Part shown: in pieces, positions 1-6,494 of the stretch
How the letters are laid out: each line of letters opens with the position of its first letter
How positions within the stretch are numbered: the stretch's first letter is position 1
Source: a bacterium
GTDB lineage: Bacteria; Bdellovibrionota; FAC87; UBA2466
Direction: 5' to 3'
NCBI GenBank assembly: GCA_022842225.1
Contig: JALHPX010000145.1
Location: 1-7,695, forward strand
DNA: 7,695 bases
Notes under the pieces: generated by a model
Databases searched by the model: none
Told to the model about the DNA's origin: nothing
Seen by the model: the letters and a program-made list of their open reading frames with translations, nothing else
Position numbers and translations under genes: made by a program

Positions 1-1
1 T

Positions 2-430
2 TCTCAATCGCGCCGCACTCGTCCCGAAGAGGGAGAGTTTCGATTTCAGTTTGATCAAACACATATTCTCAACGCAATCGTCGCTAAAGAGCTGACTGAA
101 AATTGGACTATTTCCTCTAGTTTGCGCTACACCACCGGCAACGCCTTCACGCCGATCAGAGGCGCGGTGTTCGATTCCGACGACGACGTGTTTAGACCCA
201 TTCAGGGTGGTCTCAATAGCGATCGATATAGCGGGTTTTTATCCTGGGATATTCGACTGGATAAGAAATGGGTCTTCGATACCTGGATAATGTCTTTCTA
301 TATCGATATTCAAAACGTACTGAATCGGAAGAACACCGAAACGCTGAACTACTCCTTCGACTACTCTCAGAGTGAACAAGTTTCCTTTATCCCGATTCTT
401 CCTACTGTTGGATTGAAAGGAGAGTTCTAA
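2..430 (+). CDS. TonB-dependent receptor, C-terminal fragment (5' end outside window)
   Basis: The frame is open from the left edge and shows the last 142 residues of an outer-membrane beta-barrel. Alternating aromatic strands follow the pattern typical of the last strands of TonB-dependent receptors: a segment reading HILNAIVAKELTENW, then SSLRYTTGNAFTPI, a long acidic loop, WDIRLDKKWVFDTW, the plug-facing IDIQNVLNRKN, and a final strand LPTVGLKGEF. The protein ends in phenylalanine, the usual outer-membrane assembly signal. In this family the barrel imports siderophores, vitamin B12, sugars or other large substrates using TonB energy; the substrate cannot be read from this fragment. The last codons carry a strong Shine-Dalgarno for the next gene, and the stop overlaps that gene's start by one base, so the two are probably translated together. 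The plug domain and TonB box lie upstream of the window. Confidence 0.85.
   Translation, partial: SQSRRTRPEEGEFRFQFDQTHILNAIVAKELTENWTISSSLRYTTGNAFTPIRGAVFDSDDDVFRPIQGGLNSDRYSGFLSWDIRLDKKWVFDTWIMSFYIDIQNVLNRKNTETLNYSFDYSQSEQVSFIPILPTVGLKGEF
416..424 (+). promoter_or_regulatory. Strong Shine-Dalgarno inside the receptor's last codons
   Basis: AAAGGAGAG ends 5 bases before the lipoprotein ATG at 430, with the GGAG core 7 bases away. It lies within the codons for the receptor's C-terminal KGEF. It decides the lipoprotein start and indicates translational coupling of receptor and lipoprotein. Confidence 0.7.
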
Positions 431-1248
431 TGCGCTGGGGACTGACTATTGCACTTCTTATTTGCGGCTGCAGCGGCGACAACTTTAAAAAAGTATATCT
501 TCTTGAAAATCTCAGAGTGCTTTCTCTCGCTGCCTCCCAGCCCGAAGTAAACGCTGGCAGTACCGTGACAATCACTCCCTTTATCAGCGATCGCACTGGA
601 GAGGGACGAGCGCTTAGCTATCGGGTCATCGGCTGCACCGATCCGGGGGTCACTTTCGGTTCGGACTACACTTGCGACGGACAAGCGGATCGCCAGGAGT
701 GGGTTCCGCTTACCGCCATACCAGCGCTTACAGCCCCGTTTTATTCCGAGGCAGCACCGACTTTTTCCGTCACCGTACCGTCGACGATTCTCAGCGGTCG
801 GAGTACCGACGATCAATTTAACGGCGTTGCCTATCTGGTGTTTTACGAAGTGGTTTCCGCAACAGAGACAGTCACTGCTCTCAAACGCATTTTTGCCACA
901 TCGCGAGCAACTAAGAACACCAATCCCGTTCCTACTTCCATTCTTGCCGATGGAGCGGTCATAGCCGCCCGCCCCCAAGCGCAGGTAACTCTCACCGTCG
1001 ATACCCCCGCCGCACAGTTCGAGGATTATGAAATTTCAAATTTGGGACAAACCATTTCCGAAAAAGAAGACCTGCTTTACAGCTGGTATGTTTCTGACGG
1101 TGAACTGACAGAGGAGCGGAGCTCGTCGACTAAAGATACCAAATGGACCCCCGCAAATCCCATCCCCGCAGTAGGGCAAACACTCTTAATTCTAGTTACG
1201 AGAGACAGGCGAGGCGGGGAATCGGTTCAGCGACTGATTTACCCTTAG
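430..1248 (+). CDS. Outer-membrane-type lipoprotein with Ig/PKD-like region, partner of the TonB receptor
   Basis: The 272-residue product starts with a short basic-hydrophobic signal peptide and a lipobox ending at Cys14 (LLICGC), so it should be lipidated. The rest looks like all-beta, Ig-like material. Residues 28-52 read like the start of such a domain (LRVLSLAASQPEVNAGSTV), two cysteines at 69 and 82 could pair, and residues 215-264 carry a pattern resembling Ig/PKD-type repeats (LLYSWYVSDGEL, then WTPANPIPAVGQ, then VTRDRRGGES). I do not recognise a named family. The ATG lies in TAATG with the receptor stop, and AAAGGAGAG at 416-424 is well spaced, which fixes the start. The coupling suggests a surface lipoprotein working with the receptor, for example in substrate capture; this is inference. 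The gene ends five bases before the convergent egtD. Confidence 0.8.
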   Translation: MRWGLTIALLICGCSGDNFKKVYLLENLRVLSLAASQPEVNAGSTVTITPFISDRTGEGRALSYRVIGCTDPGVTFGSDYTCDGQADRQEWVPLTAIPALTAPFYSEAAPTFSVTVPSTILSGRSTDDQFNGVAYLVFYEVVSATETVTALKRIFATSRATKNTNPVPTSILADGAVIAARPQAQVTLTVDTPAAQFEDYEISNLGQTISEKEDLLYSWYVSDGELTEERSSSTKDTKWTPANPIPAVGQTLLILVTRDRRGGESVQRLIYP

Positions 1249-1253
1249 GTTTG

Positions 1254-2261
1254 TTAGCGCAAGAGAAGGTGAATGCTAAACCAGTTTTTGCGGTCGATCC
1301 AAGTGACTGCGGTCTTGAAGCCCGAGCTTCGCGCCAGTTGCTGAAATTCTTCGATAGAGTACTTGTGTGAATCCTCTATGTGGATGCGCTCCCCTTTGCG
1401 AAAACGCAGAGTGTTTCCCTGCAGGGTTGCGGTCTGCGCCTCTCGACTTACCAGAAACATCTCCACCTTCCCCTTGCTGGGGTTGTAGCTGCCCCAGTAG
1501 TGAAAATTCTTCAGGTCAAAATTTGCGCCGAATTCGTCGTTTAGTCGCTCCAAGGCGTGCATTTCAAACTTCGAAGTAAATCCCGCTTCGTCGTTATAGG
1601 CCAAATCCAAAAGCTCCGGATCTTTTTTCAAATCGACGCCGACAAGTGCAGCGCCCTGGGAACCCACCATTCGCGAGATTTTGCGCAGAAGCTGGCTGGC
1701 CTCTTCGGGAGCCAGATTACCGATCGTTGAACCTGGAAAGAAAAACACTTTGTTGGAATGTCTTTCGATCTCCAGAGGTAGACCTTCTTCGCGTTGGAAA
1801 TCAGCGCAAACAGCAACGACTTTCAGATGCGGGTAATCGAGAGCAAGTTCGCCAGCGTTTTTGAAAAGTTGGTCCTTGGAGATATCGAGCGCTAGGTATG
1901 CGCAACGGCCTTTCAGCTGGTCTAGCAGCACCCGCACTTTGCGTGTATTGCCCGAACCAAACTCGAAGATGGCGGCATCGGGCCCGATAAAACGGGCGAT
2001 GTCGGGTGCGTACTTCTTGAGCAGCTCCGTCTCCGTGCGAGTGACGTAGTACTCCTCAGTTTCGCAGATCTTCTCAAACAGAGCCGAGCCAATTTCGTCG
2101 TAAAGTAAATGACATGGAAGTTTCTTTTGCCTGCCTATTAACCCCTCGACGACATCTTTGATGTAGTCGCCTGTTTCAGGGTGATGGTCATAAAAGTGAA
2201 AGTTGGTCGTTAACGCTGCCGAAGGAGACTTTGCGACGGTTTCGCATGTCTGAGTATTCAT
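1254..2261 (-). CDS. egtD: L-histidine N-alpha-methyltransferase EgtD (ergothioneine synthesis)
   Basis: EgtD uses three SAM molecules to convert histidine to hercynine, the first step of ergothioneine synthesis in the cytoplasm. The 335-residue product is close to the usual length of about 320. Diagnostic blocks are in order: LLYDEIGSALFEKICETEEY at 52-71 followed by YVTRTE; the SAM loop FEFGSGNTRKVRVLLD at 99-114; ALDIS with acidic D126; CADF at 152-155; FFPGSTIGNL at 174-183, whose Asn182 corresponds to the substrate-binding Asn of the family; and HIEDSHKYS at 294-302, where E296 and S298 match the Glu/Ser pair that holds the histidine substrate. The frame is open further upstream, but the ATG at 2261 is preceded by AAAGGA at good spacing and overlaps the egtB stop as ATGA, so I chose it. 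The gene is second in an egtB-egtD operon. Confidence 0.95.
   Translation of the reverse strand: MNTQTCETVAKSPSAALTTNFHFYDHHPETGDYIKDVVEGLIGRQKKLPCHLLYDEIGSALFEKICETEEYYVTRTETELLKKYAPDIARFIGPDAAIFEFGSGNTRKVRVLLDQLKGRCAYLALDISKDQLFKNAGELALDYPHLKVVAVCADFQREEGLPLEIERHSNKVFFFPGSTIGNLAPEEASQLLRKISRMVGSQGAALVGVDLKKDPELLDLAYNDEAGFTSKFEMHALERLNDEFGANFDLKNFHYWGSYNPSKGKVEMFLVSREAQTATLQGNTLRFRKGERIHIEDSHKYSIEEFQQLARSSGFKTAVTWIDRKNWFSIHLLLR
2258..2261 (-). promoter_or_regulatory. ATGA stop/start overlap coupling egtB to egtD
   Basis: Read on the minus strand, ATGA holds the egtD start codon and the egtB stop codon. An AAAGGA Shine-Dalgarno lies inside the last egtB codons. This fixes the egtD start and argues for coordinated, coupled translation of the two enzymes. 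Confidence 0.8.
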
Positions 2262-3532
2262 CCTATGTCCTTTGCCAGCCGCAGCCCGGCAAATTGCCAG
2301 CGCGCAGCTGGCGGGTAGAAGTTTCGATATGTCGGCCGAATATGTGTGGTGGGAGTTCCAAATGACCCACCTCTCAGCACAAACTGGTTGCACATGAACT
2401 TCGCGTTGTACTCGCCAAGAGCTCCCGCCGATCGTCGATACCCTGGGTACGAGAGGTACGGACTCTGGGTCCACTGCCAAACCTCTCCAAACATTTGGCT
2501 GAGCGATACGGCGCCAGGAACGTGGCTATCCTGCGGCACGCTCGGGTGGAAGCTCCCCGCTTCCAAAAAGCTTCCGTCCATAAGAACCGTGGCGGATGCG
2601 GCTTCCCATTCGCTCTCAGTAGGCAGTCGAGCACCCGCCCAACGCGCAAACGCGTCCGCCTCGTAATAGCTCAAGTGACAAACTGGCTCATCATAGACCA
2701 AGCGCCTCGGGCCGCGCAGAGTGAAGCTGCAGGGGCCATCGGGTCCGGTTTCCCAGTACAGTGGCGCCTTCCAATTTTCGCGCATCTTGATTTCCCAGCC
2801 GTCACTCAGCCAAAGATCGGGATCGTCGTAGCCGCCGTCGTCGATAAACTCGAGAAAGTCGCGATTCGTTGCGAGCCGATTGGCCAACGCAAACGGGCGC
2901 AAGTCGACAAAGTGCGCCGGCCGCTCATTATCAAAACTAAAGAGATCTCCGTCGTAGCCGATCTTTTGTTTACCGCCCGCAAATTCCACGAAATCCAGCT
3001 TCAGACTATGAGCAGAGGAAATGGGCACGAGGTTATGGGCATAAAGCGGCTGGAGCGGGCAGCTGTGGAAGATGTGTTTGATATCCATCAGCAGCAATTC
3101 CTGGTGCTGTTCTTCGTGCTCGATTCCCAATTCGATCCACTGCAGGGCCTCTGCGGAAACGGTATGGGTGAGAAATTCAACCAGGGCATTCTCGACATGG
3201 TCACGGTACATCAGGACTTCCGGCAGCGACGGGCGCGTGAGCAGCGAGCGCTGCGCTGGCGACATCGGCCGGTCTACCGAATGGTAGTAGGAATTAAAGA
3301 GCTCCCGGTACTTGGGATTGGGGGATTCGTAGCCCTGGCAGTAGGGCTGCAACACGAACGTTTCAAAAAACCACGTGGTATGGCCCAGGTGCCACTTGGG
3401 CGGGCTCACAAAGGAGGCGGATTGGACAAGGTAGTCGTCGTAAACCAGGGGTTGGCAAAGGTTGAGGGTGAGGTCACGTGCAGCCAGGAAATACGTCTGT
3501 AAATGGGCTCGATTGCTTAGTCCTTCGTGCAT
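2258..3532 (-). CDS. egtB: Ergothioneine-type sulfoxide synthase EgtB
   Basis: EgtB is a non-haem iron enzyme that uses O2 to form a C-S bond between hercynine and a thiol donor. The 424 residues fit the family. The N-terminal DinB-like domain supplies the iron ligands: H51 in WHLGHTTWFFE, and H139 and H143 in IEHEEQHQELLLMD. The C-terminal formylglycine-generating-enzyme (sulfatase-modifying) domain shows FVEFAGG (181-187), RLPTESEWEAAS (302-313), FGEVWQWTQSPY (348-359), VLRGGSF (385-391) and RNFYPPAARWQFAGLRLA (403-420). The motif NSYYHSV with Y82-Y83 matches cysteine-using EgtBs such as that of Chloracidobacterium. The Asp and Arg that bind gamma-glutamylcysteine in mycobacterial EgtB (D416, R420) appear here as Y406 and A410. 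The start at 3532 has only a weak Shine-Dalgarno (AAGAAG). The gene is divergent from the Crp-like gene and first in the operon with egtD. Confidence 0.95.
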   Translation of the reverse strand: MHEGLSNRAHLQTYFLAARDLTLNLCQPLVYDDYLVQSASFVSPPKWHLGHTTWFFETFVLQPYCQGYESPNPKYRELFNSYYHSVDRPMSPAQRSLLTRPSLPEVLMYRDHVENALVEFLTHTVSAEALQWIELGIEHEEQHQELLLMDIKHIFHSCPLQPLYAHNLVPISSAHSLKLDFVEFAGGKQKIGYDGDLFSFDNERPAHFVDLRPFALANRLATNRDFLEFIDDGGYDDPDLWLSDGWEIKMRENWKAPLYWETGPDGPCSFTLRGPRRLVYDEPVCHLSYYEADAFARWAGARLPTESEWEAASATVLMDGSFLEAGSFHPSVPQDSHVPGAVSLSQMFGEVWQWTQSPYLSYPGYRRSAGALGEYNAKFMCNQFVLRGGSFGTPTTHIRPTYRNFYPPAARWQFAGLRLAKDIG

Positions 3533-3638
3533 GAGCGGGCGCTTCTTTCGTTTTAAAGTGCTAACTAGCCATAGGTCCTAGAGCATTGCAAATTTAGGGC
3601 CGCGAGAATTGTTCTGGGGTTGGGATGGGGCTTTGGGG

Positions 3639-3644
3639 TATAAG
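3639..3644 (+). promoter_or_regulatory. Possible -10 hexamer for the Crp-like gene
   Basis: TATAAG matches five of six bases of the sigma-70 -10 consensus and lies 18 bases before the chosen ATG. No convincing -35 element is found at normal spacing; the upstream bases are G-rich. An activator-dependent promoter or chance match are both possible. On the other strand I could not identify a good promoter for egtB in the same intergenic region. Confidence 0.25.
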
Positions 3645-3662
3645 GCCTGTCCACAGGAACCC

Positions 3663-4346
3663 ATGAGTAAGCTTTACGAGTTCAAACTATTTTCGGGATT
3701 GAACCACGAAACGGTCGATCGTTTGACCCAGGGTTTTGCCCGCAAGAAATACAAAAAAGGCGAAGCCCTCTTTAAACAGGGTACGAAGGAAGACCAGATT
3801 TTCCTTTTGATCGAGGGCCGCGTGGGAGTGCAGGCGGAGTCGAAAGAAGGCCACAAGACTACCTTTATCTTTCACGAAGCGCCGTATCTCTTGGGCATGA
3901 TCGAAATCTGGAAAGATCGCCCCAGTCTCGCCAACGTTATTGCGATGGAAACCTGCAGCACGCTCGTGTTGAACAAAAAAGATTACCTTAAACTCTTACA
4001 GTCGAGCCATCAGCTCTCCATCAACGCCGTTAAAATGCTCAGCAATATGATCTACTACACCGCACGCGATCAGCACGTGCGCATGTTCGGACAAGTCGAT
4101 CACCTGATTGCCAATACGTTGTGTTCCTTTGCGCGGCTCTACGGCGAAGAGCGCGAGGATGGCATTCTCATTCGCCGTGAAATTTCCAAATCAGAATTGG
4201 CGCTTATTCTAGGGATTGCTCGACGAACAGTGATCCGGGCTCTCCAAGATCTAGAAAAAGAAGGCCTGATTCAAATGAACGGCAAGGAAGTCGTCCTTCC
4301 CGATCTCATCGCACTGCAACGAAAAGCATTCGCTCTTGTGATCTAA
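3663..4346 (+). CDS. Crp/Fnr-family transcriptional regulator
   Basis: The 227-residue protein has the two domains of the family. A cyclic-nucleotide-binding-like beta-roll spans about 1-110 (FKLFSGLNHETVDRL, YKKGEALFKQGTKEDQIFLL, IEGRVGV). After a dimerisation helix, a winged helix-turn-helix occupies about 173-212 (EISKSELALILGIARRTVIR then ALQDLEKEGLI). Family members bind palindromic sites as dimers. The phosphate-binding cassette is unusual: the region that normally reads G-E-x(8-9)-R-S-A is GMIEIWKDRPSLANV at 78-92, with Met in place of Glu and Ser-Leu-Ala in place of Arg-Ser-Ala. Classical cAMP binding is therefore unlikely. No Fnr-type iron-sulfur cysteine cluster is present. A TTG-initiated extension from 3609 is possible, but the ATG at 3663 has AGGA at 3655-3658 and gives the normal N-terminus. 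The gene is divergent from egtB, so control of egtBD and of itself is plausible but unproven. Confidence 0.92.
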   Translation: MSKLYEFKLFSGLNHETVDRLTQGFARKKYKKGEALFKQGTKEDQIFLLIEGRVGVQAESKEGHKTTFIFHEAPYLLGMIEIWKDRPSLANVIAMETCSTLVLNKKDYLKLLQSSHQLSINAVKMLSNMIYYTARDQHVRMFGQVDHLIANTLCSFARLYGEEREDGILIRREISKSELALILGIARRTVIRALQDLEKEGLIQMNGKEVVLPDLIALQRKAFALVI

Positions 4347-4349
4347 TTT

Positions 4350-4380
4350 TGCAAATTGCATCAGCATCAGCGGCCGCTGA
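4350..4380. repeat. Two adjacent short palindromes after the Crp-like gene
   Basis: Just after the regulator's stop, TGCAA-A-TTGCA (4350-4360) is an 11-base inverted repeat, followed by a tandem CATCAG-CATCAG, then the perfect 14-base palindrome TCAGCGGCCGCTGA (4367-4380). The second could fold as a 5-bp stem with a GGCC loop and is followed by GGTTTTG, so it may be a weak intrinsic terminator. It could equally be a protein-binding site between the regulator and the downstream small gene. Confidence 0.4.
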
Positions 4381-4445
4381 GGTTTTGCCGCCGCTCGAAT
4401 AGCCTCGAGCCTCGGGTGGCCCATGCCTTGCAATTAAAGCGGGTT

Positions 4446-4709
4446 ATGAGATTCGCATTTGCAATCCTGTTTAGTGCTTCACTCTTCGTGACGTGTTCTA
4501 AAACCGGGCCTGGACCACAGGATGTCCAGCATGAAAGACCGGAAGAGGTGAGTCCTCCAACGATCACAGGGCAGGGAATTCCACCTGCGGAACCAAGCCA
4601 GATGGCTCGGCCACAACCTGGTACCGGCGTTTCCCCCGACGCGCCGGCTCGGAAGACAGCTCCACCTCCCGCCGATATCCCAACCAAACCAAGTCCCCCG
4701 CAGAGGTAG
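4446..4709 (+). CDS. Small proline-rich putative lipoprotein
   Basis: The 87-residue product begins with a hydrophobic signal sequence (MRFAFAILFSASLF) followed by VTC, a loose lipobox that would make Cys17 the lipidated residue. The mature part is disordered-looking: 19 of the last 67 residues are proline, with many Ser, Thr, Gln and Gly, resembling short periplasmic or surface linker lipoproteins. I recognise no family. The frame runs upstream to 4356, but the ATG at 4446 places the signal peptide correctly, and AAAGCGGG just upstream is a modest Shine-Dalgarno. It follows the Crp-like gene by about 100 bases on the same strand and could be co-transcribed with it or have its own promoter. 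It ends four bases before the convergent methyltransferase gene. The main doubt is whether so short a gene is expressed; the signal peptide supports it. Confidence 0.6.
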   Translation: MRFAFAILFSASLFVTCSKTGPGPQDVQHERPEEVSPPTITGQGIPPAEPSQMARPQPGTGVSPDAPARKTAPPPADIPTKPSPPQR

Positions 4710-4713
4710 CTTT

Positions 4714-5493
4714 CTATTTTCTGCCGACGATGTAGGCGACCCAGCTCTCTCCGGGAGCAGGGCCGCTCTCGCCGTTTTCTACGCGGCCCGTTCCCTCGCA
4801 ATAGACGAAGGTGTTCTTAAATCCGACCTCTTGAAGCAGATCTTTTAATTCCGCCACCGTCCACATGCGCCATTCATAGACAAACGCTTTTTTCCGCGCC
4901 GCCTCTCCGGGCCGTTGGAAATGAATATGGAATTTGGCGTGACGCGTGAGCGGATCAAAACTCACTTGCTCCCAGGTGTAATGAAAGTCCGGGAAGTCAG
5001 CTTCGGTTTGCATCTCCGAAGCCAATTCGATTCCGCCTAAGACATCTAAGGCGACGATTCCCTTTGGAGCTAAACGCTGATGGCAAAGTTCCAGATAAGC
5101 TTTCAGCTTTGGCCGCTCTTTAAAGACGCCGTAGGAAAAATTAAACGCGCAGATTACATCGGCAGGAGCGGACTTGGATTTCTTATCCAGCACGTCTCGT
5201 TTGTCGACGGTAATACGGCTAAACGCATTGGGCGGCAGATTCTGTTTTGCCCGGCGCTTGCCGTAATTTAGGGGCTCTGCCGCATTATCGACGACAAGTG
5301 CGGTATTTTTCTCATCCCGATCGACCCATTCCTCGGCGAGAGAGAATGTGCCACAGAAATCTTCTCTCAAGCGTTTAGGCCAGCGCCCAGAACATTCACA
5401 CCCCACGTTGGCTAAAAAATCGACCATAGCCGGCGGGTCTTGTACCGCGCGGGTATAGAGCTCGTACTTGTCAAAGGGGGTATTTTTTTGCAT
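4714..5493 (-). CDS. Class I SAM-dependent methyltransferase, LREDFCGT type, substrate unknown
   Basis: The 259-residue protein resembles a widespread but functionally uncharacterised methyltransferase group. It starts with FDKYELYTRAVQDPPAMVDF, then the modified SAM motif LREDFCGTFSLAEEWV at 42-57, where the usual glycine-rich loop is replaced by D-F-C-G-T. VVDNAAEPL with D69 would be the ribose-binding acidic end of strand 2, KRDVLD at 98-103 the next motif, and ICAFNFSYGVFKER at 114-127 the post-strand-4 region. KGIVALDVLGG (144-154) and EWRMWTVAELKDLLQEVGF (207-225) complete the fold. The acceptor cannot be read from the sequence. The ATG at 5493 follows the upstream gene's stop by 13 bases, suggesting one operon. 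Codons 2-4 contain a run of seven adenines, an unusual place for a slippery tract. Confidence 0.85.
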   Translation of the reverse strand: MQKNTPFDKYELYTRAVQDPPAMVDFLANVGCECSGRWPKRLREDFCGTFSLAEEWVDRDEKNTALVVDNAAEPLNYGKRRAKQNLPPNAFSRITVDKRDVLDKKSKSAPADVICAFNFSYGVFKERPKLKAYLELCHQRLAPKGIVALDVLGGIELASEMQTEADFPDFHYTWEQVSFDPLTRHAKFHIHFQRPGEAARKKAFVYEWRMWTVAELKDLLQEVGFKNTFVYCEGTGRVENGESGPAPGESWVAYIVGRK

Positions 5494-5506
5494 GCGACGT
5501 CATACC

Positions 5507-6442
5507 CTAGTCGCTTCGCCGAGCCAAGGTAACGAACAGCCGGCCGCATGGATTTCCCGTTCCCGCTTTGTGGAGGGCTCGGCGCGTCTGCAAACGTTCC
5601 CGGGCTTCTTCCACCACCGAAATGCAACCCACTCCGCCCAGCACCATGGCTGAACCGATCTTGCACCCGGTTTTAATTGGCCCTTCTGGCGCGCAGAGTT
5701 CCAAAGTGCGCAGTACAGGCACGACAAAATTAAAGAAGAAATTCTGTATCACCATTTGCTTTAACTCAATCCGACGCGCCAACTTCTGGTCTCCAGCGAG
5801 AAGCGCTGTACGGCGTTGCGCTTCCAAAGTGGCGCAAGCGCGTTCCACGGGCGTTTTCGCAAAGCCAAACAGCAACGTTCGTTGCAAGATGCCTAGTGGT
5901 GTTACCCGTTGCTCGAGCATTGGCGAGAGAGCGGAGTTGAGGATGCCTTCTTCCACCAGGTTTGCCATCAGCACGTAGTAATTATTCGCCTTTACTTGGA
6001 TTTGCTTGCCATCAGGTGCAGTCAAATCGAGCACCAACGTTCGCCCCTGCGCTTTGAGATTGAGAATTTCGTCGAGGTTGGAGAGATAACTGTAGAAATA
6101 CGACGTCAAAACGATGTGGGGATAGACACTCACTCCGCCGCGGCCTAGTTGTCCCAGAGCCAGGAAGAAATTGTGCACTCCTGCCGTAATCGCAAAAGTC
6201 CCTAGCCGTGCTTTGGATATCGCTGTGGGTAATCGAAAAAGTGCCAGCGAGGGCCGTTTGAATTTTGCTGTCAGGCCGAAAAACCGAGCGAGAAAATGCG
6301 GCTGCGGCGGCGATGGACTCTGGATCTCAAACGGCGGTGGCGCTGCTTCATCACGGTGTTTGTCGTCGTATTCCTGGGCGGTCAGAATGGTGCCGGCAAA
6401 AGGCTGGTTTCTCGACGCCAGCCCGAGAGTGAGCGTCTCCAA
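5507..6442 (-). CDS. Unrecognised protein, main body (C-terminal ~311 residues) of a frame-broken gene
   Basis: This frame encodes 311 residues from a TTG at 6442, but it stays open to 6535 with protein-like sequence (ALQDGEHFSIEYVPGEDGHT) and contains no ATG or GTG there. The true start is therefore probably the signal-peptide ORF at 6620, in another frame. No family is recognised. Visible features are a proline-rich linker at 35-49, hydrophobic segments at about 80-120 (LGTFAITAGVHNFFLALGQL, then HIVLTSYFYSYL), a charged helical stretch at 200-230, a hydrophobic block IQNFFFNFVVPVL at 232-244, and a glycine-rich hydrophobic segment at 262-276. Cysteines at 203, 250, 260, 273 and 299 could form disulfides if it is exported. 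It lies 13 bases upstream of the methyltransferase and is probably co-transcribed with it. An envelope or periplasmic protein is the best guess. Confidence 0.6.
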   Translation of the reverse strand: METLTLGLASRNQPFAGTILTAQEYDDKHRDEAAPPPFEIQSPSPPQPHFLARFFGLTAKFKRPSLALFRLPTAISKARLGTFAITAGVHNFFLALGQLGRGGVSVYPHIVLTSYFYSYLSNLDEILNLKAQGRTLVLDLTAPDGKQIQVKANNYYVLMANLVEEGILNSALSPMLEQRVTPLGILQRTLLFGFAKTPVERACATLEAQRRTALLAGDQKLARRIELKQMVIQNFFFNFVVPVLRTLELCAPEGPIKTGCKIGSAMVLGGVGCISVVEEARERLQTRRALHKAGTGNPCGRLFVTLARRSD

Positions 6443-6494
6443 TTGTTTCTGAGTATGGCCATCTTCCCCAGGAACATACTCAATCGAGAAATGC

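Noticed and set aside
427..978. Minus-strand open frame of 183 codons opposite the lipoprotein gene
   Set aside because: It is antisense to a gene with a strong Shine-Dalgarno, coupled start and lipobox. The translation is rich in Cys, Ser, Gly and Arg, as expected from an antisense frame.
2262..2480. Longer EgtD reading back into egtB
   Set aside because: The extension is simply egtB sequence in another frame. The ATG at 2261 has a good Shine-Dalgarno and the ATGA overlap, and gives a family-typical length.
2495..3502. Long plus-strand open frame (about 335 codons) opposite egtB
   Set aside because: It lies entirely antisense to a clearly recognisable egtB with intact iron-binding and FGE-domain motifs, and its translation is basic, low in structure and unlike any family.
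3609..3662. N-terminal extension of the Crp-like protein from a TTG at 3609
   Set aside because: It adds 18 residues with no family counterpart and no Shine-Dalgarno. The ATG at 3663 has AGGA upstream and gives the normal family N-terminus.
4367..4801. Minus-strand open frame of 144 codons across the methyltransferase end and the small lipoprotein
   Set aside because: It overlaps the methyltransferase out of frame and is antisense to a frame with a signal peptide; its Gly/Arg-rich translation is the antisense image of proline codons.
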